This document shows positions 6,174-13,476 of a DNA stretch of 17,750 nt, piece by piece. The stretch's first letter is position 1, and the number at the start of each line of letters is the position of its first letter. The translations under genes and the position numbers were made by a program. Below the pieces are notes generated by a model. That model searched no databases, was not told the origin of the DNA, and worked only from the letters and a program-made list of their open reading frames with translations. The DNA comes from DATAQC01 sp038232455 (GTDB taxonomy: Bacteria > Actinomycetota > Acidimicrobiia > Acidimicrobiales > AC-14), in the NCBI GenBank assembly GCA_038232455.1, contig JBBSHU010000062.1, positions 1 to 17,750 on the forward strand, given 5' to 3'.

Positions 6174-7289
6174 ATGAGGCTTCGTCCCACCTCCGCGGTG
6201 GTCATGGCGGCCGGCGCCGGATCGCGCATGAAGTCGGAGTTGCCCAAGCCACTCCATCCCCTGTGCGGCCGTCCCATGCTGTTGCACGTGGTCGATGCCC
6301 TGTCGTTGATGTTCGTCGACCGGGTGGTCGTGGTCGTGGGCCACGGCGCCGAGCGGGTCACCAAGACCCTGCAGGAAGACGCCCCGCCCGACCTGGCCAT
6401 CGACTTCGTCGAACAACACGTGGCCCGGGGCACCGGTGACGCCGTCTCGGTGGCCCTGACCGCCTTTCCCGACGACGACGTCGACGATGGCGACGGTGAC
6501 ATCATCGTGCTGCCCGGCGATGCCCCCCTGGTGCGTCCGGAGACCCTCCAGCACCTCGTCGACGAGCACCGCCGCAGCGACGCCGCCGCCACCCTGCTCA
6601 CCGCCCGCCTGGCCGACCCCACCGGGTACGGAAGGGTCGTCCGGGCCAAGGACGGCCGGGTGCAGCGCCTGGTGGAGGAGGGCGACGCCACCGAGGTCGA
6701 GCGCGAGATCGACGAGGTCGCGGTGTCGATGTACTGCTTCCGGCGCAGCCTCCTCGCCCCTGCGCTGCGCCGGCTCAGCCCCGAGAACGCACTCGGCGAG
6801 TACTACCTCACCGACGTGATCTCCGTGCTCTCAATGGCCGGGCACCGGGTGGTGGCGGTGGTCGCCGACGACCCCATGGAGACGGTGGGCGTGAACGACC
6901 GCTTCCAGCTGGCGGTAGCCGAGACCGAGTTGCGCCGGCGCATCAACCGGGGTTGGATGAAGGCCGGGGTCACGATGGTCGATCCCGATCGCACCGTGGT
7001 CGATGCCGCCGCCCGCCTGGCTCCCGACGTCACCCTGCACCCGGGAACCATGCTCCAGGGGCGTACGGTCGTCGGCCCGGGAGCCGTCCTCGGCCCCGAT
7101 GTCCGCCTCGTCGATTGTGCGGTGGGCGACGGTGCCCGCCTCGAGCACACCGTGGGCTACGACGCCGAAGTGGGCCCCGGCGCGGTGGTGGGCCCCTTCG
7201 CCTTTCTCCGGCCGGGCAGCCACGTCGCCGGCGGAGCCACCACCGGTCCGTTCTACACTGCCGGAGCGGGCGACGACGAGAGCGTGTGA
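6174..7289 (+). CDS. glmU: GlmU-type N-acetylglucosamine-1-phosphate uridyltransferase with truncated left-handed beta-helix
   Basis: The N-terminal domain makes UDP-GlcNAc from UTP and GlcNAc-1-P, for peptidoglycan and glycan synthesis. Its motifs are complete: MAAGAGSRMKSELPKPL (residues 11-27), ARGTGDAV, LPGDAPLV, PTGYGRVV and NALGEYYLTD. From about residue 280 the hexapeptide repeats of the left-handed beta-helix begin. The protein ends at 371 aa, soon after LRPG (345-348), followed by a non-hexapeptide tail TGPFYTAGAGDDESV. Normal GlmU has 450-490 aa. The missing part holds the acetyltransferase residues equivalent to E. coli K351, H363, Y366 and N377. Since prs begins 7 nt after the stop, no frameshifted remainder exists. 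Uridyltransferase activity is expected; acetyltransferase activity is not. The ATG follows GAAAGGA (6164-6170) at short spacing. Confidence 0.88.
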   Translation: MRLRPTSAVVMAAGAGSRMKSELPKPLHPLCGRPMLLHVVDALSLMFVDRVVVVVGHGAERVTKTLQEDAPPDLAIDFVEQHVARGTGDAVSVALTAFPDDDVDDGDGDIIVLPGDAPLVRPETLQHLVDEHRRSDAAATLLTARLADPTGYGRVVRAKDGRVQRLVEEGDATEVEREIDEVAVSMYCFRRSLLAPALRRLSPENALGEYYLTDVISVLSMAGHRVVAVVADDPMETVGVNDRFQLAVAETELRRRINRGWMKAGVTMVDPDRTVVDAAARLAPDVTLHPGTMLQGRTVVGPGAVLGPDVRLVDCAVGDGARLEHTVGYDAEVGPGAVVGPFAFLRPGSHVAGGATTGPFYTAGAGDDESV

Positions 7290-7296
7290 GGGTCGC

Positions 7297-8268
7297 GTGG
7301 AGCTGATACCCAAGAGACGGTTGCAGCTGTTCGCCGGTCGCTCCCACCGTCCTCTCGCCGAAGCCATCGCCGCCCACCTGAACGTCGAGTTGGGTGAGGA
7401 CAACCTCTCCGAGTTCGCCAGCGGCGAGGTCCACTGTCGCTTCGGCGAGTCCATCCGCGGCGCCGACGTGTTCATCATCCAGACCCATTCTCGGCCGGTG
7501 AACGAGGCGATCATGGAGATGCTCATCATGATCGACGCCGCCAAGCGGGCCTCGGCCAAGCGGATCACTGCGGTGTGCCCCTACTACGGCTACTCCCGCC
7601 AGGACCGCAAGGCGTCGGGACGCGAGCCGATCACGGCCAAGCTCCTCGCCGACATGCTGATGACGGCCGGGGTCGACCGGGTCGTGAGCCTCGACCTGCA
7701 CTCGGGACAGATCCAGGGCTTCTTCGACGTGCCCGTCGACCACCTCACGGCCATGCCCGTGCTCACCCAGTACGTGCTCGACAACATCGGCAGCGACGTG
7801 GTGATCGTGTCCCCCGACGCCGGCCGCACCAAGGTGGCCGAGCGTTTCGCCCAGTACGTCGACGCCGACGCCGCATCAATCTGGAAGCGTCGCCGCCCCG
7901 ACCGGGTCAACGAGGTCGAGGCCCTGCGGGTCATGGGCGAGGTCGACGGACGGGTCTGCGTCCTGGTCGACGACATGATCGACACCGCCGGCACCATCTG
8001 CGCGGCGGCCACCCTCCTGAAGGACTACGGCGCCACCGACGTGTACGCCATGGCCACCCACGGCGTGCTCTCCGACCCCGCCATCGACCGGCTGAAGAAC
8101 TCGGTGATCTCCAAGGTGGTCATCACCGACACCCTGCCGCTGCCCCCGGACCGCCACATCGACAAGATCGAGGTGCTGTCGGTCGCGTCGATCATCGCCG
8201 ACGCCGTCGACGCCGTCTTCGAGGACTCGTCGGTGTCCGACATCTTCGGCGGCGAGAACCAGTCGTAA
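7297..8268 (+). CDS. prs: ribose-phosphate pyrophosphokinase (PRPP synthetase)
   Basis: Prs transfers pyrophosphate from ATP to ribose-5-phosphate, giving PRPP for purine, pyrimidine, NAD, His and Trp synthesis. The 323-aa protein has the usual length of class I enzymes. Visible blocks are LQLFAGRSHRPLAEAIA near the N-terminus, YYGYSRQDRK (ATP site), DLHSGQIQGFF (133-143), the flexible catalytic loop around KRRRPDRVNEVEA, and the PRPP-binding loop VDDMIDTAGT (224-233). The start is GTG 7297, 7 nt after the glmU stop, with GAGGG (7288-7292) as a close ribosome site. The frame is open further upstream inside glmU, but that part has no Prs homology. The glmU-prs pairing is common in Gram-positive genomes. 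Confidence 0.96.
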   Translation: MELIPKRRLQLFAGRSHRPLAEAIAAHLNVELGEDNLSEFASGEVHCRFGESIRGADVFIIQTHSRPVNEAIMEMLIMIDAAKRASAKRITAVCPYYGYSRQDRKASGREPITAKLLADMLMTAGVDRVVSLDLHSGQIQGFFDVPVDHLTAMPVLTQYVLDNIGSDVVIVSPDAGRTKVAERFAQYVDADAASIWKRRRPDRVNEVEALRVMGEVDGRVCVLVDDMIDTAGTICAAATLLKDYGATDVYAMATHGVLSDPAIDRLKNSVISKVVITDTLPLPPDRHIDKIEVLSVASIIADAVDAVFEDSSVSDIFGGENQS

Positions 8269-8297
8269 CTCTGTCGGGGGGGTCATGGAGCCTCGCC

Positions 8298-8303
8298 TAG
8301 ACT
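8298..8303 (+). promoter_or_regulatory. possible -10 box (TAGACT) ahead of rplY
   Basis: TAGACT fits TANNNT and lies in the 77-bp gap after prs. It would give a leader of roughly 35 nt that includes the AGGAG ribosome site at 8331-8335. No convincing -35 can be seen, and read-through from prs is equally possible. Confidence 0.3.
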
Positions 8304-8345
8304 CGACGGCGTTCCGACGTTGCACCGGCTAGGAGAATCGCGCCC

Positions 8346-9026
8346 ATGGAAGAGGTAGTCCTCACCGCTGAGGCGGGCCGTGTCACCGGCAGTTCCACCG
8401 CCAGGCGCCTGCGCGGCGCGGGCAAGATTCCGGCCGTGCTCTACGGCCACGGTGTCGATCCTCAGCCATTGGCTGTCGAGGGCAGGGAACTGCGCCTCGC
8501 CCTCAACCACGAAGCCGGGCTCAACGCCCTGATCTCCCTCGACGTCGACGGCAACCGCCACCTGGCCATGGCCCGCCAACTCCAGCGCGACCCGGTCCGG
8601 GGAACGGTGGCCCACGTCGACTTCGTGATCGTCCGCCGCGACGAGGTGGTCACCGTGGAAGTGCCCGTGCGTCTCGAGGGTGAGGCCACCCTGGTCCACC
8701 GCGAGGACGGTCTCGTGGAGCAGCAGCTGTTCTCCCTCACCGTCCATGCCACCCCCTCGGCCATCCCGTCCCACATCGAGGTCGACATCTCCGAGCTGGG
8801 CATCGGCGACGCCATCCGGGTGGGCGACCTGAAGCTGGCCGACGGTGTCACCACCGACGTCGACCCCGAAGAGACCGTCGTCGCCGGCCAGGCGTCGCGG
8901 GTGTCCGCCGAGGTCGAGGCCGAGGAGGAAGCGGCCGAGGAGACGGCTGCGGCTGCCGAGGCGGCCCCTGCACCGGCCGACGCCGCGGGTGCCGGAGGCG
9001 CGGCCGGCGGGGCCCGGGAGGGCTAG
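8346..9026 (+). CDS. rplY: 50S ribosomal protein bL25 (long Ctc/TL5 form)
   Basis: bL25 binds 5S rRNA in the large subunit. The 226-aa protein is the long form (general stress protein Ctc/TL5 type). An N-terminal L25 domain covers about residues 1-92 (GSSTARRLRGAGKIPAVLYGHG; VRGTVAHVDF). A TL5-like beta domain covers about 93-190 (VEVPVRLEGEA; IPSHIEVDISELGIGDAIRV). It ends in a low-complexity Glu/Ala/Gly/Pro tail from about residue 193. AGGAG (8331-8335) lies 10 nt ahead of the ATG, one of the clearer Shine-Dalgarno sites here. It stops at TAG (9024-9026), and pth begins in the same frame one codon later. Co-occurrence of prs, ctc and pth is a well-known arrangement in Gram-positive bacteria. 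Confidence 0.95.
   Translation: MEEVVLTAEAGRVTGSSTARRLRGAGKIPAVLYGHGVDPQPLAVEGRELRLALNHEAGLNALISLDVDGNRHLAMARQLQRDPVRGTVAHVDFVIVRRDEVVTVEVPVRLEGEATLVHREDGLVEQQLFSLTVHATPSAIPSHIEVDISELGIGDAIRVGDLKLADGVTTDVDPEETVVAGQASRVSAEVEAEEEAAEETAAAAEAAPAPADAAGAGGAAGGAREG
9016..9022 (+). promoter_or_regulatory. strong Shine-Dalgarno (GGGAGGG) setting the CTG start of pth
   Basis: GGGAGGG lies inside the last codons of rplY, 7 nt before CTG 9030. Its strength and ideal spacing support CTG as the true start, because no canonical start codon exists at a usable distance. Confidence 0.6.
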
Positions 9027-9029
9027 AAA

Positions 9030-9626
9030 CTGCCCCGAGAGCGGACTGGCGAGACCGCCGACCTCGTCGTCGTCGGGCTCGGCAACCCGGGACCGAGCTA
9101 CGAGGGCACCCGACACAACCTCGGCGCCGACGTGGTGTCCCTCCTCTCCGCCCGCTGGGACGCTCCCCTGCGATCGAGCAAGGAGCGGGCCCTCGTGGCC
9201 GAGGCGCGCGTCGACGGTGAGCTCCTGGTGCTCGCCTTCCCCCAGACTTTCGTCAACCTCTCGGGCGAGTCGGCGGCCCGTCTGGCCCGTCGTTACGGCA
9301 TCGCCGCCGACATCGAACGCCTCGTGGTCGTGCATGACGAGATGGATCTGCCCGTGGGCAGGGTCAAGGTCAAAGAGGGTGGGGGCACGGCGGGCCACAA
9401 CGGGCTGGAGTCGATCCGCGCCCACCTGCATTCGGGGAGCTTCGTCCGGGTCCGGGTCGGCATCGGCCGGCCCCCGGGCCGCATGGACTCCGCCGACTAC
9501 GTCCTCCGCCAACCCTCCAAGACCGAGCAGGTGGAGCTCGACGTCGCCATCGAACAGGCCGCCGACGCCGTGGAGCTCATCCTGGCCGAGGGCCCGGCGG
9601 CGGCCATGAACCAGTTCAACGCATGA
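9030..9626 (+). CDS. pth: peptidyl-tRNA hydrolase, apparent CTG start
   Basis: Pth releases peptides from prematurely dropped peptidyl-tRNA. Key residues, numbered from CTG 9030 (198 aa): N19 in VVVGLGNPGPSYEGTRHN, catalytic H29, D103 in HDEMDLP, and H123/N124 in GGGTAGHNGL. They correspond to E. coli N10, H20, D93, H113 and N114. The residue at the E. coli M67 position is Val (V75). Between the rplY stop and residue 35 there is no ATG, GTG or TTG in frame. The first GTG (9132) would remove N19 and H29. CTG 9030 is preceded by GGGAGGG (9016-9022) at a 7-nt spacing, so a CTG start is the best reading. The gene lies 3 nt after rplY, so coupling is likely. Confidence 0.9.
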   Translation: MPRERTGETADLVVVGLGNPGPSYEGTRHNLGADVVSLLSARWDAPLRSSKERALVAEARVDGELLVLAFPQTFVNLSGESAARLARRYGIAADIERLVVVHDEMDLPVGRVKVKEGGGTAGHNGLESIRAHLHSGSFVRVRVGIGRPPGRMDSADYVLRQPSKTEQVELDVAIEQAADAVELILAEGPAAAMNQFNA

Positions 9627-9679
9627 CCTCCCGCCCGCCGGACCAGGGATGGACTTTTCGAAATCTTTTCGGTATTGTC

Positions 9680-9711
9680 TTGACTTGGCCCTAGGGGCCG
9701 AGTTGTACCAT
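9680..9711 (+). promoter_or_regulatory. putative promoter in the mfd upstream region (TTGACT ... TACCAT)
   Basis: TTGACT (9680-9685) is a good -35 match, and TACCAT (9706-9711) fits the TANNNT -10. The 20-nt spacing is longer than ideal, so the -35 may be incidental. The -10 lies 7 nt before ATG 9719, the same geometry as the leaderless starts of ychF, metG and mfd. A GGCCC-TAG-GGGCC palindrome occupies the spacer and could bind a regulator. Confidence 0.4.
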
Positions 9712-9718
9712 GTGGTTC

Positions 9719-9811
9719 ATGAACGGAACGGGACATGAGAATGCCGGGGTCGGGCCAGTAGGCCGACATCGGGCGGCGGTCGGCTGGCAGTTGTCCGAAC
9801 AGGACCGCTAG
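9719..9811 (+). CDS. possible 30-codon small ORF upstream of mfd
   Basis: It reads MNGTGHENAGVGPVGRHRAA and ends in ...WQLSEQDR before TAG (9809-9811). An in-frame ATG at 9710 would add three residues but overlaps the -10 box. There is no Shine-Dalgarno, although the ATG is 7 nt behind TACCAT, fitting leaderless translation. I recognise no family, and the composition shows no runs of a regulated amino acid. It may be a leader peptide, or simply a chance frame within a non-coding transcript. Confidence 0.2.
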   Translation: MNGTGHENAGVGPVGRHRAAVGWQLSEQDR

Positions 9812-9930
9812 TCCCAGATCGCCAAAGTGTCGCGGGCTGGGCGACCACCCGCCAGGTTGCCCCCCGCCGACATCATTTCCCGGCATATCCCTCGAACCGA
9901 GGGCAGGTCCCGAATTCCCGATCGTGCCGG

Positions 9931-9936
9931 TACCCT
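9931..9936 (+). promoter_or_regulatory. putative -10 box (TACCCT) of a leaderless mfd transcript
   Basis: TACCCT fits TANNNT and lies 6 nt ahead of GTG 9943, giving a predicted mRNA that starts at the initiation codon. No Shine-Dalgarno precedes this GTG, which supports leaderless expression. No -35 is obvious. Confidence 0.45.
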
Positions 9937-9942
9937 CGCACG

Positions 9943-12900
9943 GTGACCCTCCGGAGCCTCCCGCCGCTTCTCCGCAACCACCCGACCCTGCCGGGACTGG
10001 TGGGCACCAACCAGGCCGTGGTTGCGGTGTCGGACGCGGCACGGGCGTTCACGGTGGCCGGCCTCGCCCATCTCTCCGGTCGCCACCCGATCGTGGTGGC
10101 TGTTCCCACCACGCCCGACGCCGAACACCTGGCGTCGGACCTCGTCGCCTTCCTCGGGCCCGGCGCCGCCGAGGTCTTCCCGGCGTGGGAGACCCTGCCC
10201 TTCGAGCGGGTCAGCCCCGGCGTGGAGACGATGGGCCGCCGCCTACGGGCTCTCTGGCGCTTGCGCAGCCCCGAGCGGGCACCCCGGGTGATCGTCGCTC
10301 CCGTTCGGGCCCTGCTCCAGCGCCTCGGGCCCCACGTGGCCGAGGTGGAACCGGTGGTGGTCACTGTAGGAGCCACGGTGGACCCACTCGACCTGGTGGC
10401 GCAGCTCGTGGGCGCCGGCTACCGCAAGGAGTACGTGGTGGAGCATCGGGGTGAGGTGGCCCGGCGAGGCTCGATCGTCGACGTGTTCCCGTCCACCGCC
10501 AACGTCCCTGTGCGCATCGACCTGTGGGGTGACGAGGTCGACCGGCTCAGCGAGTTCTCGGTGACCGACCAACGGTCGACGGAGGCCCTCGAGTGCACGG
10601 AGATCTTCCCGTGCCGCGAGGTGCTGCCCACCGCCGAGGTCCGGGCCCGGGCCGCCGCCCTGGTGGGGACCGAGCCCTGGGGGCGCGACCAGTGGGAGCG
10701 GTTGGCCGAGGGCATGACCTTCGACGGTATGGAGTCGTGGCTCCCCTGGCTCACCGAAGGCGAGACCACCCTGCTCGACCTGGTGGGAACCGAGGCCCAG
10801 GTCCTGGTCGTGGAGCCCCGGCGCATGCGCGACCGGGCGACCGAGCTCATCGACGACGAGGCGGCCCTGGCGGCATCGCTGGCCCAGACCTGGGGGGCAT
10901 CCGCCGACCGGGTCTGGCCCCGCCTGCACGTTCCCCTCGACCGGCTGCTCGCTCACACCCGGGCGCCGATGTGGACGATGGTGCCCACCGCCGCCAGCCC
11001 CGTGGCCGACACCACCGAAGCGGCAACCGACGAGAGCACCGGCCCGCCTGTCGCAACCGTCGAGGCCCGCGGCTGGACTCCCGTGGTCGGCGATCCCGAG
11101 CGCCTGGTGAGCCAGGTCGGCGACCTTCTCGGCCGGGGATTCACCGTGGTCGTGGCCGCCGATACCAAGGGCTCGGCGGCCCGCCTGGGCGCGGCCCTGA
11201 CCGAGAACGGCGTCTCCCTTCCCGTCCTCGAGCCTGGGCCCGAGCGGCCCCCGGAGCGGGGTGGCCGTGCCGACCCGCCCGCCTCCAGGAGCGCAAACGC
11301 CAGGGGTTGGATCACCGTGGAGCCTCTGGAACGGGGATTCGTGTTGCCCGAGCTGAAGCTCGGCGTGTTGGCGGAGAGCGACTTCACCGGCCGCCGGCGA
11401 GCTCACCGCCGCCCCCGGCCCCGTCGCACCGATGCCCAGGCCTTCTTCGACGACCTCCAGCCCGGCGATTTCGTCGTTCACCACCAGCACGGCGTGGCTC
11501 GCTACGGCGGCATGGTCACCCGTGACATCGGGGGCGGCCTGACCGGTCCGGTGCAGCGCGACTACCTCCTGCTCGAGTACCGGGGTGGCGACCGGCTGTA
11601 CATCCCTTCCGACCAGATTGACGCCGTCCGCCACTACACCGGCGGCGACACCCCCTCCCTCTCGCGCCTCGGTGGCGGCGAGTGGCAGCGGACCAAGGCG
11701 AAGGTGCGCTCCGCTGTGCGGGAGATCGCCGAGGAGCTGGTGGCGCTCTATCGGGCCCGGGTCTCGAGCCCGGGCTACGCCTTTCCGCCCGACACCCCCT
11801 GGCAGCGCGAGCTGGAGGAGGCGTTCCCCTACACCGAGACGCCCGACCAGGCCCGGGCCATCGCCGACGTGAAGGCCGACATGGAACGCGACACCCCGAT
11901 GGACCGCCTGGTGTGCGGCGACGTGGGTTTCGGCAAGACCGAGATCGCCATCAGGGCGGCGTTCAAGGCCGCCCAGGATGGCACCCAGACCGCCGTCCTG
12001 GTGCCCACCACCCTGCTGGCCCAGCAGCATTTCCAGACCTTCTCCGAGCGCTTTGCCGGCTACCCCGTGCGGGTCGAAGCCTTGTCCCGGTTCCTCACCC
12101 CCTTTCAGGCCAAGCGGGTGGTCGAGGGTGTGGCCGACGGCTCCGTCGACGTGGTGATCGGTACCCACCGGCTCCTTTCGTCCGACATCGCCTTCAAGCG
12201 CCTCGGCTTGCTGGTGGTCGACGAGGAGCAACGCTTCGGTGTGTCCCACAAGGAGGCCATCAAGCGACTGCGCACCGATGTCGACGTCCTCACCCTCACG
12301 GCCACGCCCATCCCCCGCACGTTGGAGATGAGCCTCACCGGCATACGCGACCTGACCATGTTGAACACCGCCCCGGCCGAGCGTCAACCCATCCTCACCT
12401 ACGTCGGTGAGTACGACGAGCGGGCTGTGGGCGAGGCCCTCCGCCGTGAGTTGTTGCGCGAGGGCCAGGTGTTCTTCGTGCACAACCGGGTGGCCGACAT
12501 CGACCGGGTGGCGGCCCGGCTCTCGGAGCTGGTGCCCGAGGCGCGCATCGCCGTCGGTCACGGCCAGATGGACGAGGGTCAGCTCGAGACGGTCGTGCTC
12601 GACTTCTGGGAGGGCGCCTACGACGTGCTCGTGTGCACGACGATCATCGAGTCGGGTATCGACATGCCCACCGTGAACACCCTTGTCGTCGACCGCGCCG
12701 ATGCCATGGGCCTGGGCCAGTTGCACCAGCTTCGGGGACGGGTCGGCCGCGCCGGCCAACGGGCCTACGCCTACCTGTTCTTCCCACCCGACCGGAAGCT
12801 CACCGAGGAGGCCTACGAACGCCTCAAGACCATCGGCGAGCACACCGAGCGGGGGTCGGGGTTCAGGATCGCCATGCGCGACCTGGAGATCCGCGGCGCC

Positions 12901-13476
12901 GGCAACCTCCTCGGGGCCACCCAGTCGGGCCACATCGCTGCGGTGGGCTACGACCTCTACGTGCAGATGGTGAGCGAGGCGGTGGCCGAGGTGAAGGGCG
13001 AGGAGGTCCGGGTGCCGGCCGAGATCAAGCTCGACCTGCCCGTCGACGCCCACATCCCCTCCGACTACGTGTCCCGGGGGGAGCAGCGCCTGGAGGCCTA
13101 CCGACGCCTGGCCGTGGTCACGACGCAGGCCGAGGTCGACGACGTCGCCGCCGAGTGGGCCGACCGCTACGGCCCCCCTCCCGACGTGGCGCAGGCGCTG
13201 CTGGGAGTGGCCCGCCTGCGGGCCGAGTGTGCCCGTACCGGTGTGCGGGAGGTCACCGTGGCCAAGAGCGTGGCCCGCCTGGCGCCGGTGCGCCTGCTGA
13301 CCAGCCAGCAGATCCGTCTTCGGCGCATTTCCCGCGATGCGGTGTGGAAGGAGGACCTGGCCCAGCTGGTCGTACCGTTGCGCCGGGGAGCCGACCCGCT
13401 CGAGGCGGTGATGACCCTGCTACGTGAGCTGATCCCGGACCAGGCGTCGGCATCGGTACCATCGGTGGCACCATGA
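9943..13476 (+). CDS. mfd: transcription-repair coupling factor Mfd
   Basis: Mfd displaces RNA polymerase stalled at DNA lesions and recruits UvrA. The 1177-aa protein has the full family architecture. UvrB-like N-terminal domains come first (FPAWETLPFERVSP near residue 85; EVARRGSIVDVFPS). A variable linker and the RNA polymerase-interacting domain follow (FVVHHQHGVARYGG; YLLLEYRGGDRLYIP). The RecG-like translocase has Walker A GDVGFGKT (659-666), DEEQ box (760-763), LTATPIPRTLEMSL, and ESGIDMPTVNTLVVDRAD with the QLRGRVGR motif VI. The C-terminal domain carries NLLGATQSGHIAAVGYDLY. The start is GTG 9943, just behind a -10 box. The stop overlaps the ATG of the following chaperone gene. No motif looks damaged. 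Confidence 0.97.
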   Translation: MTLRSLPPLLRNHPTLPGLVGTNQAVVAVSDAARAFTVAGLAHLSGRHPIVVAVPTTPDAEHLASDLVAFLGPGAAEVFPAWETLPFERVSPGVETMGRRLRALWRLRSPERAPRVIVAPVRALLQRLGPHVAEVEPVVVTVGATVDPLDLVAQLVGAGYRKEYVVEHRGEVARRGSIVDVFPSTANVPVRIDLWGDEVDRLSEFSVTDQRSTEALECTEIFPCREVLPTAEVRARAAALVGTEPWGRDQWERLAEGMTFDGMESWLPWLTEGETTLLDLVGTEAQVLVVEPRRMRDRATELIDDEAALAASLAQTWGASADRVWPRLHVPLDRLLAHTRAPMWTMVPTAASPVADTTEAATDESTGPPVATVEARGWTPVVGDPERLVSQVGDLLGRGFTVVVAADTKGSAARLGAALTENGVSLPVLEPGPERPPERGGRADPPASRSANARGWITVEPLERGFVLPELKLGVLAESDFTGRRRAHRRPRPRRTDAQAFFDDLQPGDFVVHHQHGVARYGGMVTRDIGGGLTGPVQRDYLLLEYRGGDRLYIPSDQIDAVRHYTGGDTPSLSRLGGGEWQRTKAKVRSAVREIAEELVALYRARVSSPGYAFPPDTPWQRELEEAFPYTETPDQARAIADVKADMERDTPMDRLVCGDVGFGKTEIAIRAAFKAAQDGTQTAVLVPTTLLAQQHFQTFSERFAGYPVRVEALSRFLTPFQAKRVVEGVADGSVDVVIGTHRLLSSDIAFKRLGLLVVDEEQRFGVSHKEAIKRLRTDVDVLTLTATPIPRTLEMSLTGIRDLTMLNTAPAERQPILTYVGEYDERAVGEALRRELLREGQVFFVHNRVADIDRVAARLSELVPEARIAVGHGQMDEGQLETVVLDFWEGAYDVLVCTTIIESGIDMPTVNTLVVDRADAMGLGQLHQLRGRVGRAGQRAYAYLFFPPDRKLTEEAYERLKTIGEHTERGSGFRIAMRDLEIRGAGNLLGATQSGHIAAVGYDLYVQMVSEAVAEVKGEEVRVPAEIKLDLPVDAHIPSDYVSRGEQRLEAYRRLAVVTTQAEVDDVAAEWADRYGPPPDVAQALLGVARLRAECARTGVREVTVAKSVARLAPVRLLTSQQIRLRRISRDAVWKEDLAQLVVPLRRGADPLEAVMTLLRELIPDQASASVPSVAP

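Larger units (their letters stand above)
9627..9942 (+). other. intergenic region pth-mfd with A/T-rich promoter-like stretch and several hairpins
   Basis: About 316 bases without an established gene. The first part is locally A/T-rich (around 9654-9685). It has TTGACT (9680-9685), a hairpin GGCCC-TAG-GGGCC (9687-9699) and TACCAT (9706-9711). Downstream, two mutually exclusive pairings can be drawn. One is GTCGGGCC (9749-9756) with GGCCGAC (9761-9767), one G bulged. The other is GCCA and GCCGAC (9754-9757, 9762-9767) with GTCGGC and TGGC (9779-9788). A perfect hairpin CCCTCG-AAC-CGAGGG lies at 9889-9903. A short ORF (9719-9811) lies within. Function is unknown; attenuation or a small RNA is possible, but GC-rich DNA forms such pairings readily. 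Confidence 0.45.

Noticed and set aside
9132..9134. GTG 9132 as the start of pth
   Set aside because: It would remove the conserved NPG and RHN motifs with the catalytic residues, and no ribosome site precedes it.
10243..13053. 936-codon open frame on the minus strand opposite mfd
   Set aside because: Mfd on the plus strand is complete with all motifs. The antisense product is His/Gly/Val-rich with no recognisable domain, a typical product of high-GC codon bias.
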